This document shows, piece after piece, positions 26,814 through 34,372 of a stretch of DNA of 64,000 nt (within the stretch, counting starts at the first letter, position 1; each line of letters starts with the position of its first letter). The stretch covers positions 1-64,000 of the forward strand of contig NZ_FRAP01000023.1 of NCBI RefSeq assembly GCF_900142365.1, written 5' to 3'. The stretch is from Pseudonocardia thermophila (GTDB taxonomy: Bacteria > Actinomycetota > Actinomycetes > Mycobacteriales > Pseudonocardiaceae). The position numbers and the translations under genes are program-made. The notes below the pieces were generated by a model, which did no database searches, was not told where the DNA came from, and saw only the letters and a program-made list of their open reading frames with translations.

Positions 26814-29800
26814 CTACGTGAAGTCCAGGACCTCAACCCTGGCCGTCGACTCGGCGTGCGTGGGCTTCTGCGCCCCACCCACGGCGTAGATCGAGTTGCC
26901 GATCACGTCGAACGCGAACCCGTGCCGCGGCACACCGAGCGGCGCGAGCGTGGTCCACAGCCCCGTGTCCACGTCGAACGCCTCGACCGTGCCGAGCACG
27001 TCGCGCGGCAGCTCCCCGCCCGCGGCGACCACGCGGCCGTCGAAGCAGGCCGCACCGAGGCCACCGCGGGCGGTCGGCATGGGCGGCAACGAGGTCCAGG
27101 TGTCGGTGGCCGGGTCGTACCGCTCGAACGTCGGCAGGTTCTTCGACGACGACAGCTCGCGGCCGCCGACCGCGTAGACGAAACCACCGCCCGCGGCGCC
27201 GGCGAGGTGCTCGCGCGGGGTCGGGATGGGGGCGGCGTCGTGCCAGGCCGTGCCGTCGAAGACCTCGGTCTCCCTGGTGAGCTGGCCGTTGGTCTGCCCG
27301 CCGAACAGGACGAGCTTGTCGCCGACGACGGCGGCCGCGGCGGCCACGCGGGGCCGCAGCAGCTTGGGCATCTCCACCCAGGCACCGTTGCGCAGCGCGA
27401 ACACCCGGTCGGAGTTGCGGCCCGACTCGTTGCCGCCCTCGGGGGTCCAGCCGCCGAGCACCCACAGCTCGTCGCGGTAGTTCACAGCCATCACGTGGTG
27501 CAGCGGGATGGGCAGGTCGGGTCCGCGGGTCCAGGTGTCGATGGCGGCGTCGTAGGCGTAGACGGCGGCGGTGGCCTCGTTGGTGGTGAGGCCGCCGACC
27601 ACCCACATCCGCCCGTCGACGACGGCGGAGCCGGTGAACTGCCGCGCGATCGGGGCGTCGCGGGTGGTGCGCCAGGCCGCGGCGGGGCCGAGCCGGCGCG
27701 GCGGCAGCACGAGCGACTCGGCGACGGAGACCGACGCCTCGTGGCTCGGCTTGGCCGCGCCGCCGAACGCGTAGACGGTGCCGCCGACGGCGGCGAGGGC
27801 GAGCCCGTGCCGCGGGGTCTTCATCGACGGCAGCGGTGACCAGGAGTCGGCCGCGATGTCGTACTGGTCGACCCGGTCGATCACGCTCGCCGGGGCCTCC
27901 CCGCCGGCGACGATGATCCGGCCGTCGGCGTAGGCCGCGCCGATGCCGCCGCGCGGGCTGGGCAGGGGTGCGAGCTTGGTCCAGGTGTCGGTCTCGGGGT
28001 CGTAGCGCTCGACGGCGTCGCTGTTCTTGTCCGACGACAGCGCGCGCCCGCCGATGGCGTAGGCGTAACGGCCGTCGCTGACCATCGCGAGGTGCTCGCG
28101 CGGGGTCGGGATGTCGGCGCCGCGGACCCACTTGGTGCCGTCGAAGACGTCTGTGCCGGTCACGAGCTTGTCGCCGGCCTGCCCGCCGGCGACCACGATC
28201 TTGTTGCCGACGGTGACGGCCCCGCCGGCGACGCGCGGGCCCGGCAGCTTCGGCAGCTCGGTCCACCGGTCGCTGGCGAGCGCGTAGACCTTGTCGTTCT
28301 CGATGGCGTTGAGCTGGGCGCCGCTGGGCTGCCAGCCGCCGAGCACGACGATCTGGCCGTTGTAGGTGGTGGCCATCTCGTGGTGCAGCGGCACCGGCAG
28401 CGGGGTGGCGTCCTTCCAGGCGTTGATCGCCGCGTCGTAGCCCTGGACGGCCGCGGTGGCTTCCGTGTTGGTCAGCCCGCCGATGACCCAGATGACGCCG
28501 TCGGCGATGGTGGTGGCGACCTGCTGACGCGCGAGCGGGACGTCGGTGAGCGCCGACCACGTCAGCGCGGTCGAGGCCGGGTCGGTGCCCGCGCCCGCCG
28601 CCGCGGGCGGGGCCTCGCCGCCGCGGCCGCGCAGCAGGTAGATGCCGCCGACGGAGAGCGCACCCAAGAACAGCACAGCCACCGCGACGAGCGCGACGAC
28701 CTGCAGGCGGCGGCGCTTGCCGCCGGGCTGCTCCGGTGGCCGGTCCGGGATGGTGGGCCCGACGGGCGATGGTGGGTACGGCCCCGACGGGCCGGTGCCG
28801 CCCTGCCACGGCGGCAGCGGCCCGGACGGCCCGGACGGCGAGTTGCGGTACGGCGGGCCCGGCAGCAGCGGCCGGGGCGGCACGAGCTGGGTGGCCTCGG
28901 TGGCGGTGGCCGGCCCCCACGGCTTCTCGACGAGCTCGAAGGAGCGGGAGACCCGCGACGGCGACCGCTCGTCCAGCGCGCCGGCGGTCTCGGTGACGTC
29001 CGCGGACGGCCGGCGCGTGGCGGGCAGGGCCATCTCGGCGACCGGCTGCCCGGTGCGGCGCTGGACCTCCTGCAGCTCCCGCCCGAACGCCTCGGCCGTC
29101 GGCGGCCGGTCGGCCGGGTTCTTGGCCATGGCCCGCTCGAGGACCTCGCACAGCACGTCGGGCACGCCGTGCACGCGCAGGTCGGGAATCGGCTGGCCGG
29201 TGATGCGCAGGAACTGGGCGATGATCTCCTCGCCCTCGCGCCGCTCGAACGCCGCGCGCCCGGCGATGATCGAGAACAGCGTGGCGGCGAGGCTGTAGAT
29301 GTCCGACTGCGGGCTGGGCGGGTGCCCGTTGAGCACCTCGGGGGCGCTGTAGGAGAGCGACCCGGTGAACGCCCCGGTCGCGGTCTCGAAGCCGCCCTCG
29401 ATGCGGGCGATGCCGAAGTCGGTGAGCTGGGCCTCCCCGTAGTCGGACATGAGGACGTTGCCCGGCTTGATGTCGCGGTGCAGCGTGCCGACGCGGTGCG
29501 CGCTCTCCAGCGCCCCGGCCAGCCGCACCCCGATCCGAGTGGCCTCGGCCCACCCGATGGGGCCCTCGCGGCGCACGCGGGCGGCCAGCGAGTCCATCGC
29601 CTGGTAGGGCATGACGATGAACGGGCGGCCGCTGGGCGTGACGCCCACCTGCAGGACGTCGACGACGTTGGGGTGGCCGGACAGGCCGCCCATGGCCCGG
29701 CCCTCGCGGAAGAACCGCTCGCGGCTGGTCTGGTCGAGATCGGTGTGCAGCAGCTTCACCGCGACCGTGCGGTTGAGCTCCTCCTGCCGGCAGCGGTACA

Positions 29801-29921
29801 CGACGCCGAAGCCACCCCGCCCGACCTCCACCGCGTCGGTGAACCCGGCCCGGGCCAGGTCGACCACGACGGCGGGACGGCCGCCTGCCGTCGGTGGGTG
29901 GTGCTCGAAGTCGGTAGCCAC
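26814..29921 (-). CDS. membrane Ser/Thr protein kinase with two Kelch propellers
   Basis: A 1035-residue Hanks-type kinase. The Gly-rich loop GRGGFG is at 34-39, the catalytic Lys about 56 (VAVKLL), HRDIKPGN at 148-155, DFG at 168-170 and APE at 193-195. A Pro/Gly-rich juxtamembrane region leads to one transmembrane helix (about 407-430). The outside part, about residues 455-1035, has some twelve Kelch motifs (VIGG, GGW, PRxG) arranged as two similar six-blade halves. An extracellular ligand-sensing role is inferred. GTG 29921 follows the FHA-HTH stop by 13 bases, so the two form an operon. Confidence 0.92.
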   Translation of the reverse strand: MATDFEHHPPTAGGRPAVVVDLARAGFTDAVEVGRGGFGVVYRCRQEELNRTVAVKLLHTDLDQTSRERFFREGRAMGGLSGHPNVVDVLQVGVTPSGRPFIVMPYQAMDSLAARVRREGPIGWAEATRIGVRLAGALESAHRVGTLHRDIKPGNVLMSDYGEAQLTDFGIARIEGGFETATGAFTGSLSYSAPEVLNGHPPSPQSDIYSLAATLFSIIAGRAAFERREGEEIIAQFLRITGQPIPDLRVHGVPDVLCEVLERAMAKNPADRPPTAEAFGRELQEVQRRTGQPVAEMALPATRRPSADVTETAGALDERSPSRVSRSFELVEKPWGPATATEATQLVPPRPLLPGPPYRNSPSGPSGPLPPWQGGTGPSGPYPPSPVGPTIPDRPPEQPGGKRRRLQVVALVAVAVLFLGALSVGGIYLLRGRGGEAPPAAAGAGTDPASTALTWSALTDVPLARQQVATTIADGVIWVIGGLTNTEATAAVQGYDAAINAWKDATPLPVPLHHEMATTYNGQIVVLGGWQPSGAQLNAIENDKVYALASDRWTELPKLPGPRVAGGAVTVGNKIVVAGGQAGDKLVTGTDVFDGTKWVRGADIPTPREHLAMVSDGRYAYAIGGRALSSDKNSDAVERYDPETDTWTKLAPLPSPRGGIGAAYADGRIIVAGGEAPASVIDRVDQYDIAADSWSPLPSMKTPRHGLALAAVGGTVYAFGGAAKPSHEASVSVAESLVLPPRRLGPAAAWRTTRDAPIARQFTGSAVVDGRMWVVGGLTTNEATAAVYAYDAAIDTWTRGPDLPIPLHHVMAVNYRDELWVLGGWTPEGGNESGRNSDRVFALRNGAWVEMPKLLRPRVAAAAAVVGDKLVLFGGQTNGQLTRETEVFDGTAWHDAAPIPTPREHLAGAAGGGFVYAVGGRELSSSKNLPTFERYDPATDTWTSLPPMPTARGGLGAACFDGRVVAAGGELPRDVLGTVEAFDVDTGLWTTLAPLGVPRHGFAFDVIGNSIYAVGGAQKPTHAESTARVEVLDFT

Positions 29922-29934
29922 GACGTCGCGCCGG

Positions 29935-30552
29935 TCAGCTCGTGGACTTGCCCGCGGTAGCCGCGCGCACCTCGGCCAAGGTGATCGCACCCCGGCGAAG
30001 CGCCTCGTTGGCGAGCCGGGTGCGGCGCCGCTCCCCCTCACCGCTGACGCCGAACTTGTCGTACAGCCGCAGGAGGTGCTGCTTGACCGCGGCCTCGCTC
30101 ACCCACAGCTCCTGCGCGATCTGGCGCGTGGACGCCGGCTCGGTGAACATCTCGGCCCCGATCATCGGCTTGAACAGAGCGATGAGCACGTCCCGCTCCC
30201 GCGGTGTGAGCTGCGGCGGCGGGGCCTGGGCCTCGGTGACGTCGGCGTTGTCCTGGCTGCGGTCGCCGCGCACGACGATGCGGGTGCGGCCGATGCGCAC
30301 CTCGTCGCCGGGGCCGACCCGCGCCTCGCCGGTGACCCGGGTTCCGTTCACGAACGTCCCGTTGCGCGAGTTGACGTCGCGGATGCTCCACGTCCCGGCC
30401 AGGCGCTCGAACACGGCGTGGACACGGGAGACCTGCCCGTCGTCCGCGAGGACGATGTCGTTGCCCTCGGCCCGGCCGACCGTCAGCCGATCTCCATCCA
30501 GTTGCACCAGGTCAGCACCGGACTGGCGCCAGACCTCCAGGAACGGGTTCAT
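29935..30552 (-). CDS. FHA-domain transcriptional regulator with HTH
   Basis: A 205-residue protein. Residues about 20-95 form an FHA domain (TVGRAEGNDIVL, SRVHAVFER, NSRNGTFVNGTRV) that binds phosphothreonine. The C-terminal part has LTPRERDVLIALF and TRQIAQELWVSEAAVKQHLLRLYDKFGV, a helix-turn-helix resembling LuxR-type DNA binding. It is encoded directly upstream of the Kelch kinase. A phospho-dependent partnership with that kinase is the natural inference, but is not proven by sequence. Confidence 0.88.
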   Translation of the reverse strand: MNPFLEVWRQSGADLVQLDGDRLTVGRAEGNDIVLADDGQVSRVHAVFERLAGTWSIRDVNSRNGTFVNGTRVTGEARVGPGDEVRIGRTRIVVRGDRSQDNADVTEAQAPPPQLTPRERDVLIALFKPMIGAEMFTEPASTRQIAQELWVSEAAVKQHLLRLYDKFGVSGEGERRRTRLANEALRRGAITLAEVRAATAGKSTS

Positions 30553-30645
30553 CTCACCACCTTCGGGCAGAACGGTAGCGGGTCCCCGACCGGTCTCACA
30601 GACCCTCGTCGGGCGGTCGTACCGAACAGAGCAACATCGTCTCGT

Positions 30646-30671
30646 GCCGATACGTCGAATCGGGTATCGGC
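30646..30671. promoter_or_regulatory. dyad upstream of the FHA-HTH gene
   Basis: Perfect 8-bp inverted arms GCCGATAC and GTATCGGC at 30646-30653 and 30664-30671, with 10 bases between them. They lie 94 bases upstream of the FHA-HTH start, in the 187-base gap after metX. It could be an operator for the kinase operon or a weak metX terminator. Confidence 0.4.
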
Positions 30672-30739
30672 TTCATTACGACGATCCGCTGCCATGACAA
30701 CACCACGTTCGGGTGATTGCCGGCAACCCCGTTCCGCCC

Positions 30740-31879
30740 TCAGCTCGCGAGCAGGTCCTCGACGTGCCGGCTGACGGCCTCCCACTCGATGAGGAACCCG
30801 TCGTGGCCGTACGGGGAGTCGATCACGCGCAGCTCGGCGCCGCGGATGCCCCTCGCCACCTCCTCCTGGTCGGCCACCGGGTAGAGCCGGTCGGTCGAGA
30901 TGCCCACGGCCATCGTCCGAGCGCGCACCCTGGCCAGGGCCGCGGCCACCCCGCCGCGACCGCGACCCACGTCGTGGGCGTTCATCATCTCGGTCAGCCG
31001 CACGTAGGAGCCGGCGTCGAAGCGCCGCACCAGCTTGTCGCCGTGGTGGTCCAGGTAGGACTCCACGGCGTAGCGGCCGCCGGTGAACGGGTCCTCACCG
31101 TCCTGCGGCTTGCGACCGAACCGCGTCTGCAGCTCGTAGGGGCTGCGGTAGCTCAGGTGCGCCATGCGCCGCGCGACGGCCAGGCCGTTGTGCGGGCCCT
31201 CACCGGGCGGGGCGTCATAGTAGTCGCCGCCCCGCCAGTTCGGGTCGGAGCGGATCGCAGCCAGCTGGCAGTGCGCCCAGGCGATCTGCTCGGCCGAGGA
31301 CGCCGCCGGCCCGGCCAGGAACATCAGCCGGGCCACCCGGTCGGGCTCGGTGACCGCCCACTCCAGCGCGCGCATGGCGCCCATCGAGCCGCCGATGACC
31401 AACGCCCACTGGTCGATGCCGAGCTCGTCGGCGAGCACCCGCTCGGCCGCCACCGTGTCGCGCGGGGTGACCAGCGGGAACCGGCTGCCCCACCACCGTC
31501 CGTCCGGGGCGCGCGACGACGGCCCGGTGCTGCCCTGGCACCCGCCGACGACGTTGGGCGCCACGACGAACCACCGCTGCGGGTCGAGCGCGCGCCCCGG
31601 GCCGACGAGGTCGCCCCACCAGCCGGGGGTGGGATGCCCCGGCTCGGCGGGTCCGGCCACGTGGCTGTCGCCGGTGGCGGCGTGCAGCACGAGCACGGCG
31701 TTGGACCGCTCGGCGTTCAGCGTGCCCCAGGTCTCGTACGCGATCCGCACGCCGGGCAGCTCGCCGCCCGCCTCGAGGCGCAGCGGCGAGGGCAGCTCGA
31801 TCCACTTGCGGCGACCAACGGGGTCTCCCTCCCGCCACGCGCCGGTGACGGGAGGGAGGGTGGTGACGGCACTGCTCAC
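30740..31879 (-). CDS. metX: homoserine O-acetyltransferase
   Basis: MetX acetylates homoserine with acetyl-CoA, the first committed step of methionine synthesis. The 379-residue alpha/beta hydrolase-fold enzyme has the nucleophile elbow GGSMGAMRALEW (Ser about 165), NVVGGCQGSTGPSS, and the C-terminal Asp and His of the triad in STDRLYP and GHDGF. It lies 11 bases downstream of metY, so acetylhomoserine formation and sulfhydrylation are co-expressed. Confidence 0.96.
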   Translation of the reverse strand: MSSAVTTLPPVTGAWREGDPVGRRKWIELPSPLRLEAGGELPGVRIAYETWGTLNAERSNAVLVLHAATGDSHVAGPAEPGHPTPGWWGDLVGPGRALDPQRWFVVAPNVVGGCQGSTGPSSRAPDGRWWGSRFPLVTPRDTVAAERVLADELGIDQWALVIGGSMGAMRALEWAVTEPDRVARLMFLAGPAASSAEQIAWAHCQLAAIRSDPNWRGGDYYDAPPGEGPHNGLAVARRMAHLSYRSPYELQTRFGRKPQDGEDPFTGGRYAVESYLDHHGDKLVRRFDAGSYVRLTEMMNAHDVGRGRGGVAAALARVRARTMAVGISTDRLYPVADQEEVARGIRGAELRVIDSPYGHDGFLIEWEAVSRHVEDLLAS

Positions 31880-31890
31880 GCCGGTCGTCC

Positions 31891-33198
31891 TCAGGAGCCC
31901 TTGGCCGCCTGGAAGCCGAGCTCGAGGTCGGCCTTGATGTCCTCGATGCCCTCCAGCCCCACCGACAGCCGGATCAGGCCGGGGGTGACGCCGGTGGCCA
32001 GCTGCTCCTCGCCGGAGAGCTGACTGTGGGTGGTGGACGCCGGGTGGATGACGAGGCTGCGCACATCACCGATGTTGGCCAAGTGGCTGTGCAGCTGCAG
32101 CGCGTCGACGAACCGGCGACCGGCGTCGACCCCGCCGCGGATCTCGAACGCGACGATCGCGCCGGTGCCCTTCGGCAGGTACTTCTGCGCGGCGTCGTGC
32201 CAGGGGCTGGACTCCAGGCCCGCGTAGTGGACCTTCTCCACGTCCTCGCGGGCCTCCAGCCACTCGGCCACGGCCTGCGCGTTCTGCACGTGCCGCTCCA
32301 TCCGCAGCGACAGCGTCTCGATGCCCTGGATGATCAGGAAGCTGTTCTGCGGGGAGATGGCCGGGCCGATGTCGCGCAGCAGCTGCACCCGCAGCTTGAT
32401 GATGTAGCTCTGCGGACCGAGGGCCTCCCAGTAGTTGAGGCCGTGGTAGCTCGGGTCCGGTGTGGTCAAACCGGGGAAGCGCGCGGCGTGGTCGCCCCAC
32501 GGGAAGTTCCCGGAGTCGACGACGATGCCGCCGATCGCGGTGCCGTGACCGCCGAGGAACTTGGTGGCCGAGTGGACCACGATGTCGGCGCCGTGCTCGA
32601 TCGGGCGCAGCAGGTACGGGGTGGGGATCGTGTTGTCGACGATCAGCGGCACCCCGACCTCGTGGGCGAGGTCGGCGACGGCGCGCACGTCGAGGACGTT
32701 GCCGCGCGGGTTGCCCAGCGTCTCGGCGTAGAACGCCTTGGTGTTCGGCCGGACCGCCCGCCGCCACTCGTCGAGGTCGTCGGGGTCCTCGACGAAGCTG
32801 ACCTCGATGCCCAGCTTCGGCAGCGTGTAGTGGAACAGGTTGTAGGTGCCGCCGTAGAGCGAGGCGCTCGACACGAAGTGGTCGCCGGACTGGGCGATGT
32901 TGAGGATCGCCATCGTCTCCGCGGCCTGCCCGGAGGCGAACGCCACGGCCGCCAGACCGCCCTCCAGCGCGGCGACGCGCTGCTCGAGCACGTCCTGCGT
33001 CGGGTTCATGATCCGCGTGTAGATGTTGCCGGTCTCGGTGAGCCCGAACAGGGCCGCGGCGTGCTCGGTGTCGCGGAACGTGTACGAGGTGGTCTGGTAG
33101 ATCGGCGTGGCGCGGGCACCGGTCGTGGGGTCCGCGGTGGCGCCGGCGTGGACCTGCTTGGTCTCGAAGGACCAGTTGGTCGGGTCGGGGGTCGACAC
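31891..33198 (-). CDS. metY: O-acetylhomoserine sulfhydrylase (aminocarboxypropyltransferase)
   Basis: MetY converts O-acetylhomoserine and sulfide (or methanethiol) to homocysteine (or methionine). The 435-residue PLP enzyme of the Cys/Met metabolism family has the PLP Lys at about 213 in HSATKFLGGHG, RIMNPTQDVLEQRVAALEGG near residue 62 and VDNTIPTPYLLRP. GTG 33198 is supported by GGGAG 6 bases upstream. In-frame codons continue further upstream but encode the leader region. It is preceded by a short peptide gene and followed by metX. Confidence 0.96.
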   Translation of the reverse strand: MSTPDPTNWSFETKQVHAGATADPTTGARATPIYQTTSYTFRDTEHAAALFGLTETGNIYTRIMNPTQDVLEQRVAALEGGLAAVAFASGQAAETMAILNIAQSGDHFVSSASLYGGTYNLFHYTLPKLGIEVSFVEDPDDLDEWRRAVRPNTKAFYAETLGNPRGNVLDVRAVADLAHEVGVPLIVDNTIPTPYLLRPIEHGADIVVHSATKFLGGHGTAIGGIVVDSGNFPWGDHAARFPGLTTPDPSYHGLNYWEALGPQSYIIKLRVQLLRDIGPAISPQNSFLIIQGIETLSLRMERHVQNAQAVAEWLEAREDVEKVHYAGLESSPWHDAAQKYLPKGTGAIVAFEIRGGVDAGRRFVDALQLHSHLANIGDVRSLVIHPASTTHSQLSGEEQLATGVTPGLIRLSVGLEGIEDIKADLELGFQAAKGS

Positions 33199-33245
33199 AG
33201 ATGTCTCCCAGGTCGGGTCGTGCAGGAATCGGGTCGTGCTTCGGT

Positions 33246-33353
33246 TCAGCGCGGGAGACGACAAGCCGCGCTCGCCACGCGCATCAGGTCGACGTGTCGA
33301 CGGGCAACGAGGCGGAGCACCAGAGGAACGTAGCTGTGGCCATGTTGCGGCAC
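33246..33353 (-). CDS. putative RRHVDL-type leader peptide of metY
   Basis: A 35-codon open frame begins GTG 33353, with AGGGGAGGG 8 bases upstream, and ends 47 bases before metY. The peptide contains VARRHVDLMRVASAACRLPR. The R-R-H-V-D-L core followed by an S-x-x-C near the C-terminus matches small peptides I recall upstream of sulfur-metabolism genes in actinobacteria and annotated as putative leader peptides. The Cys codon (33261-33263) sits four codons before the stop. A downstream 7-bp pairing (AGCGCGG / CCGCGCT) overlaps the peptide end. Cysteine- or sulfur-sensitive attenuation of metY-metX is inferred. Confidence 0.72.
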   Translation of the reverse strand: MPQHGHSYVPLVLRLVARRHVDLMRVASAACRLPR

Positions 33354-33412
33354 AACACACACCCTCCCCTCCGGGATCATCGTCACGTCATCCGGCGGTA
33401 ACGTCTCGCCCC

Positions 33413-34162
33413 GTGCTCGTCCTGCTGCCGCCGTCGGAGACCAAGCTCGACGGGGGCGACGGTCCCCCGCTGCGGCTCGACGCGCTGCGCTACCCCGAGC
33501 TGGGCCCGGCCCGCAAGGAGCTGGTCGACCACCTGGTGGAGCTGTCCGCGGACGTGCCCGCGAGCCGGGCAGCGCTCGGCCTCTCGCCGCGGCAGGACGC
33601 GGAGATCGCCCGCAACGCGGCGCTGTGGACGGCCCCGACCGCCCCGGCGATCCTGCGCTACACGGGCGTTCTGTACGACGCGCTCGACGTGCGGTCGCTG
33701 ACCGGCGCGGCGGCCGAACGCGCCCGCGCCCGCCTGGCGGTGGGATCGGCGCTGTTCGGGCTGCTGCACGCCGACGACCCGGTGCCCGCCTACCGCCTCT
33801 CGGCCGGGTCGGCGCTGCCCGGGAGGGGCACGCTCGCCGCGTTCTGGCGCCCGGTGCTCGAGCCCGTGCTGGCCGAGATCGCCGCGCGTGAGCTGGTCAT
33901 CGACCTGCGCTCGGGCTCGTACGCGGCGCTGGCCCGGGTGCCCGGGGCGGTGAGCGTGACCGTGCTCGCCGAGCACACCGACGGGCGACGCACGGTGGTC
34001 AGCCACTTCAACAAGGCCCACAAGGGCGCGCTCGCGCGGGTGCTCGCGTCGACCCGGGCCGAGCCCACCGACGCGACCGCCGTCGCGCGGCTGGCCCGCC
34101 GTGCCGGGATGCGCGTCGAACGCCCCGAGCCGCTGCGGCTGGAGATCGTCGTCCCGGCCTGA
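33413..34162 (+). CDS. yaaA: peroxide stress protein YaaA (DUF328/UPF0246)
   Basis: A 249-residue protein of the YaaA family, linked in E. coli to lowering intracellular iron during peroxide stress and shown to bind DNA. Signatures are LPPSETK at the N-terminus, LRYTGVLYDALDV, RLSAGSALPG and SHFNKAHKG near the C-terminus. The start is GTG. TAACGT lies 8 bases before it, a spacing seen with leaderless actinobacterial messages. It is divergent from the metY leader, with 59 bases between. Confidence 0.9.
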   Translation: MLVLLPPSETKLDGGDGPPLRLDALRYPELGPARKELVDHLVELSADVPASRAALGLSPRQDAEIARNAALWTAPTAPAILRYTGVLYDALDVRSLTGAAAERARARLAVGSALFGLLHADDPVPAYRLSAGSALPGRGTLAAFWRPVLEPVLAEIAARELVIDLRSGSYAALARVPGAVSVTVLAEHTDGRRTVVSHFNKAHKGALARVLASTRAEPTDATAVARLARRAGMRVERPEPLRLEIVVPA

Positions 34163-34372
34163 GACCCGGATCTCACCCCCGCGGGTCGTCACTCTCAGTG
34201 ATCGCGTCGCTCGAAGCGCGTCAAGATTCCGTCCGGGTGAGCGCTGCGCCACCTTCGGGGCCGACACGCCGACCCGATCGTGTGAGTCTCATCCGCACCT
34301 CTGGACTCTCCGTACCCAACAGCATCAGCTGTAACAGCAACCCCAGAAGTCACACGGAGCACGGAGGTCGGC

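Noticed and set aside
33199..33360. SAM-II or SAM-IV riboswitch in front of metY
   Set aside because: The expected conserved core was not found; the sequence is better explained by the leader peptide.
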